Shown here: in pieces, positions 1-9,100 of the stretch
Layout of the letters: every line of letters starts with the position of its first letter
Position numbering within the stretch: position 1 is the stretch's first letter
Origin: Herbihabitans rhizosphaerae
GTDB taxonomy: Bacteria; Actinomycetota; Actinomycetes; Mycobacteriales; Pseudonocardiaceae
Length of the DNA stretch: 64,000 nt
Assembly: GCF_004216555.1 (NCBI RefSeq)
Contig: NZ_SGWQ01000019.1
Location: 16,780 to 80,779, forward strand
Reading direction: 5' to 3'
Made by a program: the position numbers and the translations under genes
The notes under the pieces: model-generated
What the model was told of the DNA's origin: nothing
Seen by the model: only the letters and a program-made list of their open reading frames with translations
Database searches by the model: none

Positions 1-434
1 GACAGCCGCCGGTCACGCACGATGGACTCGCTGGGGGCGAAGTCGATCGGCGCGACCACGCACCCGATGATCAGCAGCAGCGCCCAGGACAACTCGGGGA
101 ACAGCACCGCGCCCAGCAGCATCGCCAATGCCACGCTCAGCGGAAGCGCGATCAGCAACACCCGCGCGACCAGCTTCGGCGAGTTGCCCCACAGCCGGCC
201 ACCCCGGATCTCGGTGGCGTCGACGAACAGCAGGAACGCCAGAATGATCTCGGCGACATGCTGAGCCGACTCGGTGTTCAACGCCTCGGCGATCGACCCG
301 TGGACCGCCAGCCCGATCAGCACACCGGCCGACACCATCACCGCGGGCGCGCCGATGTGCCAGCGTTGCAGCCGTACCGCGACGAGCGACCGGACCAGCG
401 CCACCAGGGCGGCGGCCAGCACAATGGGAATCAC
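1..434 (-). CDS. cation/proton antiporter, N-terminal part (partial)
   Basis: The gene runs off the left edge, so only about 144 N-terminal residues are visible. They are hydrophobic: a first membrane segment directly at the N-terminus, a second containing AVMVSAGVLIGLAV, and two more near the edge, followed by APIDFAPSESIV. That last stretch resembles the TDP/ATD region of NhaP-type CPA1 Na+/H+ antiporters. The role would be exchange of Na+ or K+ for protons across the cytoplasmic membrane. The GTG at 434 gives a typical CPA1 N-terminus; an in-frame GTG at 470 is the alternative. Neither has a clear ribosome binding site. It lies just downstream of the symporter gene on the same strand, so the two may be cotranscribed. 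Confidence 0.7.
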   Translation of the reverse strand, partial: MIPIVLAAALVALVRSLVAVRLQRWHIGAPAVMVSAGVLIGLAVHGSIAEALNTESAQHVAEIILAFLLFVDATEIRGGRLWGNSPKLVARVLLIALPLSVALAMLLGAVLFPELSWALLLIIGCVVAPIDFAPSESIVRDRRL

Positions 435-479
435 CCGAAAACCCTGGCAGGCAAGGGCCGGTGCGGCCACTCGGTCAGG

Positions 480-1364
480 TCAGGGCGCGACGACCTCGGC
501 CGGCTCCCGACGTCGGCTGATCCAGTAGGCCAGCGCGCTCGCCGGGAAGAACATCACCACGCCGTAGACCGCAGCCGGGATCGCCATCTCCGTGCTGTTC
601 AACAACGCGGGGGACAGCGCGATCGTGATCGCCAGCACCGAGTTGTGGATGCCGATCTCGAACGACGACGCGATCGCCTGCTTGCGCGTGACCCGAGCCA
701 GGCGCGGGATCCAGTAGCCGATCGTCAGGCTCAGCACGGCGAGCAGGAGCGTCAGTGTGCCGACCGATTTCAGGTAGCCGCCCACGTTGTCGCGCTCCTG
801 GAAGATCGCCAGCCCGGTGGCCAGCGCCAGGAACACGATCGAGGCGATCTTCACCGGTTTGCGCAGCCGCGCGGTCAGTGAAGGTGCCCGCCGGTTCACC
901 ACCATGCCGATCACCACCGGAACGAGCACGATCGCGAACACCTGCAGCATCTTGTCCGCCTGCAGCCCGATCGACGTGTCCGCGTCCAGGAAGCCCGTGA
1001 TCGCCAGGTTCACCACGATCGGCAGCGTCACCACGGCCAGCACCGAGTTGATCGCCGTCAGTGACACGTTCAGTGCCACGTCCCCGCCCGCGAGGTGACT
1101 GAAGATGTTCGCCGTCGTGCCGCCCGGCGACGCGGCCAGCAGCATCACGCCGACGGCCAGCTCCGGCTTCAAGTCGAACATCAACACCAGCAGCAGCGCG
1201 ATCGCCGGCAGCACCAGGATCTGGCAGGCCAGCGCGATGAACGCGGCCTTCGGTACCTTCGCCACCCGCTTGAAATCGGCGACGGTCAACGACATGCCGA
1301 GGCCCAACATGATGATCGCCAACGCGATCGGGAGGACGACGGTGGTCATCGTGGTCGACTGCAT
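480..1364 (-). CDS. bile acid:sodium symporter family (BASS) transporter
   Basis: The protein has 294 residues and about nine hydrophobic segments, the usual size for bacterial BASS/ASBT carriers. The family signature ASPGGTTANIFSHLAGG lies near residues 78-94, and the second crossover motif EIGIHNS lies near the C-terminal third. Such proteins couple Na+ to uptake of organic anions; the substrate here cannot be told from sequence. The start at 1364 was chosen because GAGGAG precedes it at good spacing; the open frame extends further upstream but without a ribosome binding site. It is divergent from hrcA, leaving about 120 bp for two promoters. Confidence 0.85.
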   Translation of the reverse strand: MQSTTMTTVVLPIALAIIMLGLGMSLTVADFKRVAKVPKAAFIALACQILVLPAIALLLVLMFDLKPELAVGVMLLAASPGGTTANIFSHLAGGDVALNVSLTAINSVLAVVTLPIVVNLAITGFLDADTSIGLQADKMLQVFAIVLVPVVIGMVVNRRAPSLTARLRKPVKIASIVFLALATGLAIFQERDNVGGYLKSVGTLTLLLAVLSLTIGYWIPRLARVTRKQAIASSFEIGIHNSVLAITIALSPALLNSTEMAIPAAVYGVVMFFPASALAYWISRRREPAEVVAP

Positions 1365-1482
1365 GGCGCACTCCTCGGCCGCGAAGTTGAGCGAGTCTCG
1401 CACTCTCGGGTGCCTGTGCGCTATGGCCGAGCGCCCCGCTCCGTAAACTGGAGCGCAGACAGCCCAGCAGGGGAGGTGGCAC

Positions 1483-2508
1483 GTGGTCAACGCGGACGAG
1501 CGCCGCTTCGAGGTGCTGCGCGCCATCGTCGCCGACTACGTCTCCGACCAGGAGCCGGTCGCGTCCAAGGCGATCGTGGAGCGGCACAACCTCGGAGTGT
1601 CCAGCGCGACCGTGCGCAACGACATGGCCAGCCTCGAGGAGGACGGCTACATCACCCAGCCGCACACGAGCGCCGGCCGCATCCCCACGGACAAGGGCTA
1701 CCGGATGTTCGTGGACCGGCTGTCCGAGATCAAGCCGCTGTCCACGCCCGAGCGGCGCGCGATCCAGAACTTCCTCGAAGGCGCGATCGACCTCGACGAC
1801 GTGCTCCGGCGCAGCGTGCGGCTGCTCGCCCAGCTCACCCACCAGGTCGCGGTCGTGCAGTACCCGACGCTGTCCCGCTCCACGGTCCGGCACCTCGAAA
1901 TCGTCCCGATCACGCCGGCGCGGGTGATGCTGGTGCTGATCACCGACACCGGCCGGGTCGACCAGCGCATGGTGGACCTCGGCGACGTGATCGATGACGA
2001 GTCGGTGGCGCGGCTGCGCGCGATGTTCAACTCCACGCTCGTGGGTTACCGGCTGCCCGAGGCCGCGGCCAAGGTCGCCGCACTGCCCGACGACGCGCCG
2101 AGCGATCTGCGGGACACGATCATCAGGGTGTCCACCGTGCTCGTCGAGTCACTGGTCGATCACCCGGAGGAGCGGCTCGTGCTCGGCGGCACCGCCAACC
2201 TCACCCGCAACGTGGCCGATTTCCCCGGCTCCCTTCGGCAGGTGCTGGAGGCGCTCGAGGAGCAGGTCGTCGTGCTCAAACTCCTTGCCGCGACACAGGA
2301 TCCGGGCCTGATCACGATCCGCATCGGCAACGAGAACGAGGCCGAGGAGATGCGCAGCACGTCGGTGGTGTCGATGGGCTACGGCACGCGTGACACGCTG
2401 TTGGGGGGCATCGGGGTCGTCGGCCCCACCAGAATGGACTACCCGGGGACAATCGCTGCCGTGCGCGCGGTGGCGAACTACGTGGGAAAGATCTTGTCGG
2501 CGCGCTAG
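1483..2508 (+). CDS. hrcA: heat-inducible transcription repressor HrcA
   Basis: 341 residues, full length for HrcA. An N-terminal winged helix carries the typical [17 protein letters not shown] recognition region near residues 38-54, followed by HTSAGRIPT, and the C-terminal part is the GAF-like dimer domain ending in ANYVGKIL. HrcA represses chaperone operons by binding the CIRCE inverted repeat and depends on GroEL for activity. The GTG start at 1483 has GGGAGGT six bases upstream. dnaJ follows after 27 bp, which is the usual actinobacterial hrcA-dnaJ2 operon. No good CIRCE copy was found upstream, so autoregulation is not evident from the sequence. Confidence 0.95.
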   Translation: MVNADERRFEVLRAIVADYVSDQEPVASKAIVERHNLGVSSATVRNDMASLEEDGYITQPHTSAGRIPTDKGYRMFVDRLSEIKPLSTPERRAIQNFLEGAIDLDDVLRRSVRLLAQLTHQVAVVQYPTLSRSTVRHLEIVPITPARVMLVLITDTGRVDQRMVDLGDVIDDESVARLRAMFNSTLVGYRLPEAAAKVAALPDDAPSDLRDTIIRVSTVLVESLVDHPEERLVLGGTANLTRNVADFPGSLRQVLEALEEQVVVLKLLAATQDPGLITIRIGNENEAEEMRSTSVVSMGYGTRDTLLGGIGVVGPTRMDYPGTIAAVRAVANYVGKILSAR

Positions 2509-2535
2509 CCGGCGATCAGGAGGACTGGGACAACG

Positions 2536-3696
2536 GTGGCGAGGGACTACTACGGCACTCTCGGCGTGCGTCAGGACGCGACGGCGGACGAGATCAAACG
2601 TGCCTATCGAAAGCTGGCGCGCGAGCTTCACCCCGACGTGAACCCGGACGCCGAGGCACAGCAGCGGTTTCGGGACGTCACGGCCGCGTACGAGGTGTTG
2701 ACCGACCCGCAGAAGCGCAAGATCGTCGACATGGGCGGCGATCCGATGGACAACGGCGCCGGCGGTGGCGGCGGCATGCGCGACCCGTTCGCCGGGTTCG
2801 GCGGCCTCGGCGACATCATGGACGCCTTCTTCGGCGCGGCCGGCGGCGGTGGCGGGCGCGGCCCGCGCAGCCGGGTGCAGGCCGGCTCCGACGCGCTGAT
2901 CCGCATGGAGCTGACGCTGGAGGAGTGCCTCACCGGCGTGAGCCGCGAGCTGACCGTGGACACCGCCGTGCTGTGCGACGAGTGTCGCGGCTCCGGCTGT
3001 GCGGAGGGCTCCTCGCCAGAGACCTGTGACACCTGCGCCGGGCGCGGCGAGGTCCAGCAGGTGCAGCGCTCGTTCCTCGGCCAGGTGGTCACCGCCCGCG
3101 CGTGCCCGGTGTGCCGCGGGTTCGGCGAGGTAATCCCGGACCCGTGCCGGCAGTGCGGCGGCGACGGGCGAGTGCGCGCCCGCCGCACGATCACCGCGAA
3201 GGTGCCACCCGGCGTGGCCGACGGCATGCGGGTGCGGCTGTCCGGACAGGGCGAGGTCGGCCCCGGCGGCGGCCCGGCCGGCGACCTGTACGTCGAGGTC
3301 GAGGAACTGCCGCACGAGACGTTCGAGCGTGAGGGTGCCGAGCTGCACTGCACGCTGCGGGTGCCGATGACCACGGCGGCGCTGGGCGCGGTGCTCCCGC
3401 TGGAGACCCTGGACGGCGCCGAGGACCTGGAGCTGGAGCCCGGCACGCAGCCGGACACCGAGCTGGTGCTGACCAACCGCGGCATGCCTCGCCTGCGCTC
3501 GTCCGGGCGCGTGGACGGGCGCGGTGACCTGCACGTGCACGTCGAGGTCGAGGTGCCTACCAAGCTCGACGCCAAGCAGGAGGAGCTGCTGCGCGAGATG
3601 GCGGCGCTGCGCGGCGAGGAGGACCACACGGTGGCCGGCGCCGGCAGCGGGCGGGGCGGCGGCTTGTTCTCCCGACTGCGTTCGAGGCACCGATGA
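2536..3696 (+). CDS. dnaJ: molecular chaperone DnaJ (DnaJ2 type)
   Basis: 386 residues with the complete type I DnaJ plan: J domain at 1-70 starting [10 protein letters not shown] and containing the HPD triad, a Gly/Phe-rich linker (about 75-115), four CxxCxGxG zinc repeats ([32 protein letters not shown]) and the C-terminal substrate domain. It delivers unfolded clients to DnaK and stimulates its ATPase. Position after hrcA and before rsmE marks it as the actinobacterial DnaJ2 paralogue rather than the dnaK-operon copy. Start is GTG 2536 behind AGGAGG. The stop overlaps the rsmE start by four bases, indicating translational coupling. Confidence 0.96.
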   Translation: MARDYYGTLGVRQDATADEIKRAYRKLARELHPDVNPDAEAQQRFRDVTAAYEVLTDPQKRKIVDMGGDPMDNGAGGGGGMRDPFAGFGGLGDIMDAFFGAAGGGGGRGPRSRVQAGSDALIRMELTLEECLTGVSRELTVDTAVLCDECRGSGCAEGSSPETCDTCAGRGEVQQVQRSFLGQVVTARACPVCRGFGEVIPDPCRQCGGDGRVRARRTITAKVPPGVADGMRVRLSGQGEVGPGGGPAGDLYVEVEELPHETFEREGAELHCTLRVPMTTAALGAVLPLETLDGAEDLELEPGTQPDTELVLTNRGMPRLRSSGRVDGRGDLHVHVEVEVPTKLDAKQEELLREMAALRGEEDHTVAGAGSGRGGGLFSRLRSRHR

Positions 3697-4439
3697 GCCT
3701 GCCCGTTTTCCTGGTCGACGAGCTGCCGGCCGGCGGTCACACCGTGCTGGGCGGCGCCGAGGGCCGGCACGCGGCGACCGTGCGCCGGCTGCGCGTCGGC
3801 GAGGAGTTGTTGCTGTCTAACGGATCCGGCGGCATGGCGCGCTGCACGGTGGCCGAGTCGACCGCGGGCCGGAAGCGGGACGAGCTGCTGCTGCTGATCG
3901 CGCAACGCTGGTCGGTGCCGCCGCCGTCACCTCGGGTGGTCGTGGTGCAGGCGCTGGCCAAGGGCGATCGCGGCGAGTTGGCCGTGGAGCTGGCCACCGA
4001 AGCCGGCGCCGACGAGATCGTGCCGTGGCGCGCCTCCCGCTGCGTGGTGCGCTGGGACGACGGGCCGCGCGGGGAGAAGGCGCTCGGACGCTGGCGCGAC
4101 ACCGCGCGCGAGGCGGCCAAACAGTCCCGGCGCGCGTGGATTCCGTCGGTGACCGAGCCGGCGAGCACGGCCGAGATCGCCGCACGGATCTCCGGTGGTG
4201 CCGCCGCGATGGTGCTCGACGCGTCCGCCGAGATTCGGGTCACCGACGCGGACCTACCCGCTGCGGGTGATCTTCTCGTGGTGGTCGGTCCCGAGGGCGG
4301 AATCGCGCCCGACGAGTTGGACACCCTGGCTGGCGCTGGTGCGCAGGTCGTCCGGTTGGGGCCTACCGTGTTGCGAACCTCGACGGCGGCGGCGGTAACG
4401 CTCGGCGCTCTGGGAGCGCTAACAGCCCGGTGGCGCTGA
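3693..4439 (+). CDS. rsmE: 16S rRNA (uracil-1498-N3)-methyltransferase RsmE
   Basis: 248 residues. An N-terminal PUA-like part (1-70, [18 protein letters not shown]) is followed by the SPOUT methyltransferase domain. The trefoil-knot SAM site [14 protein letters not shown] is near residue 196 and [14 protein letters not shown] is at the end, both characteristic. The enzyme methylates U1498 of 16S rRNA in the assembled 30S subunit. ATG 3693 overlaps the dnaJ stop (ATGA). The hrcA-dnaJ-rsmE linkage is common in actinobacteria. A strong hairpin follows the gene and probably ends the operon. Confidence 0.93.
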   Translation: MSLPVFLVDELPAGGHTVLGGAEGRHAATVRRLRVGEELLLSNGSGGMARCTVAESTAGRKRDELLLLIAQRWSVPPPSPRVVVVQALAKGDRGELAVELATEAGADEIVPWRASRCVVRWDDGPRGEKALGRWRDTAREAAKQSRRAWIPSVTEPASTAEIAARISGGAAAMVLDASAEIRVTDADLPAAGDLLVVVGPEGGIAPDELDTLAGAGAQVVRLGPTVLRTSTAAAVTLGALGALTARWR

Positions 4440-4511
4440 GCACGACGCGGCCTTACGCTAGCCAGCGCGATTTCCAGACACCGCCGGACACCTCCCCCTC
4501 AGTCCGGCGGC

Positions 4512-4556
4512 GCCGCGTTGCGGTGGGGCGACCCCCAGGCTTCACCGCAACGCGGC
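4512..4556 (+). terminator. hairpin terminator after rsmE
   Basis: A perfect 14-bp stem (4512-4525 pairing with 4543-4556; left arm GCCGCGTTGCGGTG) with a 17-nt loop lies 70 bp after the rsmE stop. The tail is only weakly T-rich, as is usual in high-GC actinobacteria. It sits between the operon and the next promoter, so termination is the simplest reading. Confidence 0.6.
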
Positions 4557-4608
4557 ATCCTTCGTTTCGCCGGTGGCGTAACCGGCTCCCGGTGAACTGT
4601 CGCCGACC

Positions 4609-4614
4609 TACCGT
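4609..4614 (+). promoter_or_regulatory. -10 hexamer TACCGT, leaderless start
   Basis: TACCGT is followed by six bases and then the ATG at 4621. This spacing puts the transcription start at or next to the A of ATG, and there is no ribosome binding site, so the hydrolase mRNA is predicted to be leaderless. No clear -35 box is seen. Confidence 0.5.
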
Positions 4615-4620
4615 GGCCGC

Positions 4621-5418
4621 ATGCACTCACCGATCACGGGCACGGCCGCCGGCGTGCCGTTCACCGCACTGCCGCCGGCCGACGGCGGTGCCGCGCCGCT
4701 CATCGTCACCTGGCACATGCTGGACGCGCCGAGGTCCAACGCCGCGTTCGCCGCCGCGCTGCCGATGAACGGCCTGCCCGCGTGGCGGGTGCACCTGGGG
4801 ATGCCGATGTGCGGGGCGCGCATGGTCGACGGCAGCATGGACGCCGGCCTCGAGCTGATCCGCGAGGACGTCCTGATGTCGTTCCTGTACGCGTTCGTCA
4901 AGCAGGCGTTCGAGGAGTTCCCGGCCGCGCTGGCGGCGGTTCGCGCACAACTGCCGGTCGGTGACGGCCCGGTCGGTGTGCTCGGCGGCTCGCTGGGCGG
5001 GGCCGTCGCGCTGCGCGTCCTCGCCGAGACCGACGTGCCGATCTTCGCCGGCGCCGTGGTGAACGCCGCCATCCGAATGCGATCGGTCGTGGACCTGTTC
5101 CCCGGCGAGTACCCGTACGACGCCGAGTCCTCGAAGGCTGTCGACAGCCTGGACTTCGTCCCCAAGGCGGACGCCATCGCCGGTCACGCTCCGCTGCTGG
5201 TGGTCAGCGGCGAACAAGATCACCCGGCGCTGCGTGCTGACGCGATCAGCCTCGCCGAGAAACTGGGGGACCGGTCCGAACTGCTGTCGATCCCCGAGCT
5301 GGCGCACCCGCTCGCCGACGAGCCCGGCATCGAGCCCGCGCCGCAGTCACCACTGGCTCGCGCCGTGGACGTCGGCCTGACCACGTGGTTCCGACGCCAC
5401 CTCGCGGACGTGACCTAG
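4621..5418 (+). CDS. alpha/beta hydrolase family protein
   Basis: 265 residues without signal peptide. The nucleophile elbow GGSLGGA (near residue 121-127) gives the catalytic Ser. An acidic residue is available in SGEQDHPAL and a His in ELAHPLAD near the C-terminus, completing a plausible Ser-Asp/Glu-His triad. The fold is that of serine esterases and peptidases of the dienelactone-hydrolase/prolyl-oligopeptidase type; the substrate is unknown. ATG 4621 appears leaderless behind TACCGT. It is monocistronic between the rsmE terminator and the glycyl-tRNA synthetase leader. Confidence 0.75.
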   Translation: MHSPITGTAAGVPFTALPPADGGAAPLIVTWHMLDAPRSNAAFAAALPMNGLPAWRVHLGMPMCGARMVDGSMDAGLELIREDVLMSFLYAFVKQAFEEFPAALAAVRAQLPVGDGPVGVLGGSLGGAVALRVLAETDVPIFAGAVVNAAIRMRSVVDLFPGEYPYDAESSKAVDSLDFVPKADAIAGHAPLLVVSGEQDHPALRADAISLAEKLGDRSELLSIPELAHPLADEPGIEPAPQSPLARAVDVGLTTWFRRHLADVT

Positions 5419-5434
5419 GGCGCACGTACGATTC

Positions 5435-5465
5435 GTCTACCGCGAGGGAGTCTCTCCCTGTAGAC
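5435..5465 (+). promoter_or_regulatory. interrupted hairpin in the GlyRS leader
   Basis: The 68-bp gap before the GlyRS start holds a two-part stem: GTCTAC (5435-5440) with GTAGAC (5460-5465), and inside it AGGGAG (5445-5450) with CTCCCT (5454-5459) around a TCT loop, leaving a CGCG bulge on one side. It is too short for a T-box. It could be a terminator for the hydrolase gene or a small cis element for the synthetase. Confidence 0.4.
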
Positions 5466-5486
5466 CGCCAATCAAGAAGAGAGAAC

Positions 5487-8400
5487 ATGCGGACGCTGCA
5501 AGACGCACTGCTGGCGTTGACCTCGTACTGGACCGAGCGCGGGTGCATGATCGCCCAGCCGTTCAACACCGAGGTCGGCGCGGGAACGCTCAACCCGGCG
5601 ACGATCCTGCGCGTACTCGGTCCCGAGCCGTGGCACGTCGCCTACGTCGAGCCCAGCGTGCGCCCCGACGACGGCCGCTACGGCGAGAACCCGAACCGCC
5701 TGCAGACGCACACGCAGTACCAGGTGATCCTCAAGCCGGACCCGGGCAACCCGCAGGAGCTGTACCTCGGCAGCCTCGAGGCGCTCGGCGTCGACCTCAA
5801 GGCGCACGACATCCGGTTCGTGGAGGACAACTGGGCCAACCCGGCCACCGGCTCGTGGGGCCTCGGCTGGGAGGTGTGGCTGGACGGTCTGGAGATCACC
5901 CAGTTCACCTACTTTCAGCAGGCCGGCGGTCTCACGCTGAACCCGATCTCGGTGGAGATCACCTACGGCATCGAGCGCATTCTCATGGCGCTGCAAGGGG
6001 TTTCGCACTTCAAGGACATCGCCTACGCGCCGGGCATCAGCTACGGCGAGGTGTTCGCGCAGGCCGAGTACGAGATGTCCCGGTACTACCTGGACGACGC
6101 GGACATCGAGTCCAACCGCGCGCTGTTCGAGTCCTACGCCACCGAGGGCGAGCGGCTGATCGAGCTGCGCCTTCCGGTGCCCGCGTACACCTGCATGCTC
6201 AAGTGCTCGCACGTGTTCAACGTGCTCGACGCGCGCGGCGCGGTGTCCACCACCGAGCGGGCGCGCGCGTTCGGCCGTATGCGCAAGCTCGCGCGGGACG
6301 TGGCACAGCTCTGGGTGGAGCGGCGCGCCGAGCTGGAGCACCCGCTGGGCCTCGCCCCCTCGCCGGAGCCGGCCGTCGCGCGCCAGGTCAGCGGGCCGTC
6401 CGAGCCGGCGACACTGCTGTTCGAGATCGGCCTTGAGGAGCTGCCCGCCGGCGAGGTGCCCAAGGCGCGGGCGCGCGTGCGGGAGGAGCTGACCACGCGG
6501 TTGGCCGCCACGAAGCTCCCGCACGGCGAGATCACCACGTACTCGACTCCTCGGCGAGTGGTCGCGATCGTGTCCGAGGTGGCGCCGCGCGAGCCGGACA
6601 CCGAGCAGACCAACCGGGGCCCGAAGGCCGCGGTGGCGTTCGACGCGGACGGCAAGCCCACCAAGGCCGGCGAGGGCTTCGCGCGCAAGCACGGCGTCGA
6701 TCCGTCCACTTTGGACAGGGTGACGGCGGACGGCGTGGAGTACGTCGCGGTGCGCACCACGGTCGAGGGACGCGAGGCGCCGGCCGTGCTGTCCGAGGTG
6801 CTCGGGCACGTGGTGCGCGCGCTGCGGGCCGACCGCAACATGCGCTGGAACGACTCGGAGCTGGCCTACTCGCGGCCGGTGCGCTGGCTGCTGGCGCTGC
6901 TCGGCGACGTTCCGCTGTCGGTCGCCGTGTCCTCGCTCGGCAGCGGCACGACCACCCGCGTGCACCGCACCGCCGACGAGCCCGTCGTGTCGGTCGCCTC
7001 CGCCGACGGGTACCCGGAATTCCTTGCCGCACAAGGGATCGAGCTGGACGCGTCGGTCCGCAAGGAAGCCGTCGTGGCGCAGGCGATCGAGCTGGCCGCG
7101 TCGGCCGGCGGCACCGTCGACCTGGTCGGCGAGGCGGCGCTGGTGGACGAGGTGACCAACCTCGTCGAGCGGCCCAACGCGGTGCTCGGCTCGTACGAAC
7201 AGTCCTATTTGGACCTTCCCGGCGACGTGCTCACCACCGTGATGCGCAAGCACCAGCGGTACCTGCCGGTGCGCGCGTCGGACGGTTCGCTGCTGCCGCA
7301 CTTCGTCGCGGTGGCCAACGGCGACTGCGACCACGACGTGGTGCGCGCCGGCAACGAGTCGGTGCTGCGGGCCCGGTTCGCCGACGCCGAGTTCTTCTTC
7401 AACCACGACCTCGCCGTGCCGCCGGCCACCATGAAGGAGAAGCTGGCCTCGCTGGCGTTCGCCGACGGGCTCGGCTCGGTGGCCGATCGCGCGCTGCGGA
7501 TCGCCCGGATCGCGGAGGCGCTCTCCGATCGCGTTGATCTTGCCGCCGGTGACCGAAAGGTGGTCACACGGGCGGGTGAACTCGCGAAGTTCGACCTGGG
7601 CTCGCAGATGGTGGTCGAGATGACCAGCCTCGCCGGCACCATGGCCACCGAGTACGCCCGCCGTGCCGGTGAGCCCGAGGAGGTGGCCGTCGCGCTGCGC
7701 GAGATGGAGCAGCCGCGGTCCACCGACGATCCGGTCGCGGCCACCGTGCCCGGCGCGGTGCTGGCCCTCGCCGACCGGTTCGACCTGCTCGTGGGCCTCT
7801 TCGCGACCGGGGCCAAGCCGACCGGCAGCTCCGACCCGTACGGCCTGCGGCGGGCCGCGCTCGGCGTGGTGAAGACGCTGCGCGAGCAGCCGCCGCTGGG
7901 CGAGCTGACCGTCACCGACGGGCTGACCGCCGCGGCCGCCGTGCTGCGCGAGCAGGGTGTCGAGGTGGCCGACGGCGTGGTCGCCGAGGCGGCGGACTTC
8001 GTACTCGGCCGCTACACCCAGTTGCTGCTGGACGAGGGTGGCGAGCACGGCAAGGTGACCGCCGTGCGCCCGCTCGGCGAGCGTCCGGTGCTGGCCGAAC
8101 AGACCTTGCGGTACCTGGACGAGCACGAGGGTGACGCGGTGCTGGCCGCCGCGGCCGAGGCGATGCAGCGGGTGCGGCGGATCCTCGCCAGCACCGACGC
8201 CGTCGAGCCGTCGATCGACCGCGAATACCTGTCCGAGCCGGCCGAGTCCGCACTCGCCGAGACGGTGACCGAGACCAGGAAACGCTTGGGGGAGAACGGT
8301 TACACGCTCGCCGACTTCGTGGGCGCGTCCGGTGCGCTGGTCGACGCGATCAATCGGTTCTTCGACGACATCATGGTGATGGACAGCCGGCCGCAGGTGC

Positions 8401-8504
8401 GTGCCGCGCGGCTGGGGCTGCTCACCTCGGTGCGTACCCTCGGCGACGGCTTGATCGACTGGGATGCCCTCGGCAGCACGGCCAAGGGCGCGAAGGGGGA
8501 GTGA
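5487..8504 (+). CDS. glyQS: glycine-tRNA ligase, fused alpha-beta form
   Basis: 1005 residues. Residues 1-290 are the bacterial GlyRS alpha chain (MRTLQDALLALTSYW, GAGTLNPAT, NRLQTHTQYQVILKPDP, QQAGG), which holds the class II catalytic core for glycine activation. After a short linker, residues from about 308 (LLFEIGLEELPAGEVPKARA) to the end are the beta chain with the HD-like and anticodon-binding regions (MRKHQRYLPV, FNHDLAVPP, FFDDIMVM). Normally these are separate glyQ and glyS genes; a single chain is the form known from Chlamydia. Most actinobacteria use the unrelated dimeric GlyRS, so this is notable. ATG 5487 has GAAGAGA upstream and follows a structured leader. Confidence 0.95.
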   Translation: MRTLQDALLALTSYWTERGCMIAQPFNTEVGAGTLNPATILRVLGPEPWHVAYVEPSVRPDDGRYGENPNRLQTHTQYQVILKPDPGNPQELYLGSLEALGVDLKAHDIRFVEDNWANPATGSWGLGWEVWLDGLEITQFTYFQQAGGLTLNPISVEITYGIERILMALQGVSHFKDIAYAPGISYGEVFAQAEYEMSRYYLDDADIESNRALFESYATEGERLIELRLPVPAYTCMLKCSHVFNVLDARGAVSTTERARAFGRMRKLARDVAQLWVERRAELEHPLGLAPSPEPAVARQVSGPSEPATLLFEIGLEELPAGEVPKARARVREELTTRLAATKLPHGEITTYSTPRRVVAIVSEVAPREPDTEQTNRGPKAAVAFDADGKPTKAGEGFARKHGVDPSTLDRVTADGVEYVAVRTTVEGREAPAVLSEVLGHVVRALRADRNMRWNDSELAYSRPVRWLLALLGDVPLSVAVSSLGSGTTTRVHRTADEPVVSVASADGYPEFLAAQGIELDASVRKEAVVAQAIELAASAGGTVDLVGEAALVDEVTNLVERPNAVLGSYEQSYLDLPGDVLTTVMRKHQRYLPVRASDGSLLPHFVAVANGDCDHDVVRAGNESVLRARFADAEFFFNHDLAVPPATMKEKLASLAFADGLGSVADRALRIARIAEALSDRVDLAAGDRKVVTRAGELAKFDLGSQMVVEMTSLAGTMATEYARRAGEPEEVAVALREMEQPRSTDDPVAATVPGAVLALADRFDLLVGLFATGAKPTGSSDPYGLRRAALGVVKTLREQPPLGELTVTDGLTAAAAVLREQGVEVADGVVAEAADFVLGRYTQLLLDEGGEHGKVTAVRPLGERPVLAEQTLRYLDEHEGDAVLAAAAEAMQRVRRILASTDAVEPSIDREYLSEPAESALAETVTETRKRLGENGYTLADFVGASGALVDAINRFFDDIMVMDSRPQVRAARLGLLTSVRTLGDGLIDWDALGSTAKGAKGE

Positions 8505-8505
8505 C

Positions 8506-8856
8506 GTGTCCGCCGACTGCCTGTTCTGCAAGATCGTCGCGGGGGAGATCCCGGCGACCGTCGTGCACGAGACCGAGAAGACGTTCGCGTTCCGGGACAT
8601 CAAGCCGCAGGCCGCGAAGCACGTCCTCGTAGTGCCCCGGGAGCACCACGAGGACGCGATCTCACTCGCCGCCGCGGACCCGCAACTCCTCGCCGACCTG
8701 ACCACCGCGGGCGCGGAGGTCGCCAAGGTGGAGGGAATCGACGAGTCGGGCTACCGGCTCGTGTTCAACATCGGCGAGGACTCCGGGCGCACGGTGTTCC
8801 ACGTGCACCTGCACGTCCTCGGCGGCGAGCAGCTCGGCCTGTTCGGCCGCCCCTGA
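8506..8856 (+). CDS. HIT family protein (HinT-like)
   Basis: 116 residues. The N-terminal CLFCKIVAGEIP and the C-terminal histidine triad FHVHLHVLGG (near residue 97) are diagnostic of the Hint branch, which hydrolyses purine nucleoside phosphoramidates. The catalytic His is the middle one of HVHLH. GTG 8506 sits one base after the GlyRS stop with GGGGGAG just upstream, so the two are translated from one message. In M. tuberculosis a HIT protein also lies close to tRNA-synthetase genes, but not in exactly this place as far as I recall. Confidence 0.92.
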   Translation: MSADCLFCKIVAGEIPATVVHETEKTFAFRDIKPQAAKHVLVVPREHHEDAISLAAADPQLLADLTTAGAEVAKVEGIDESGYRLVFNIGEDSGRTVFHVHLHVLGGEQLGLFGRP

Positions 8857-8892
8857 ATCCTGATCACCCCGCGTCACGCAACTATGTGGTTA

Positions 8893-8916
8893 CGTACTTT
8901 AGCGGGCTAAAGTACG
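8893..8916. repeat. palindrome, copy 1 (ACTTTAGC/GCTAAAGT)
   Basis: A perfect 11-bp inverted repeat with a GG centre. The core is ACTTTAGCGGGCTAAAGT, flanked by CGT and ACG. It is in the non-coding space before phoH. A second near-identical copy lies 118 bp downstream. It may be an operator or a dispersed intergenic repeat. Confidence 0.75.
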
Positions 8917-9010
8917 CACGCACAACGGGTGCCACATGTCAAGCGCACTATCCACAGGGCGTTGACCTGCGCAACTGTCGCCGCACCCCGTGAGAAGCGC
9001 TCCAGAGGCG

Positions 9011-9033
9011 CGTACTTTAGCGGGCTAAAGTCC
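9011..9033. repeat. palindrome, copy 2 (ACTTTAGC/GCTAAAGT)
   Basis: The same 18-bp core as copy 1 occurs at 9014-9031. The left flank CGT is kept but the right flank is TCC instead of ACG, so the outer three pairs are lost. Spacing between the two centres is close to 118 bp. Both copies precede the phoH promoter. Confidence 0.75.
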
Positions 9034-9100
9034 CCAGGCCCGCATTGTCGTCGGCTGTCAGGTGGTCGATTTGTCGGTGCGCGCTGTCGGGCGGGACGGC

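Noticed and set aside
1390..1440. CIRCE-like element before hrcA
   Set aside because: GCACTC is followed at 8-9 bases only by CTGTGC/TGTGCG, matching at most four of six positions of the right arm of CIRCE.
475..1893. Long minus-strand open frame of 472 codons over the symporter and hrcA
   Set aside because: It is Arg/Gly/Asp-rich and antisense to hrcA, a normal shadow of high-GC coding sequence.
5419..5486. T-box riboswitch for GlyRS
   Set aside because: The gap is only 68 bp, and no T-box sequence or specifier stem is visible.
5472..8726. Minus-strand open frame of over 1000 codons opposite the GlyRS gene
   Set aside because: Composition is typical shadow (Arg, His, Gly, Val) and the plus strand clearly encodes GlyRS.
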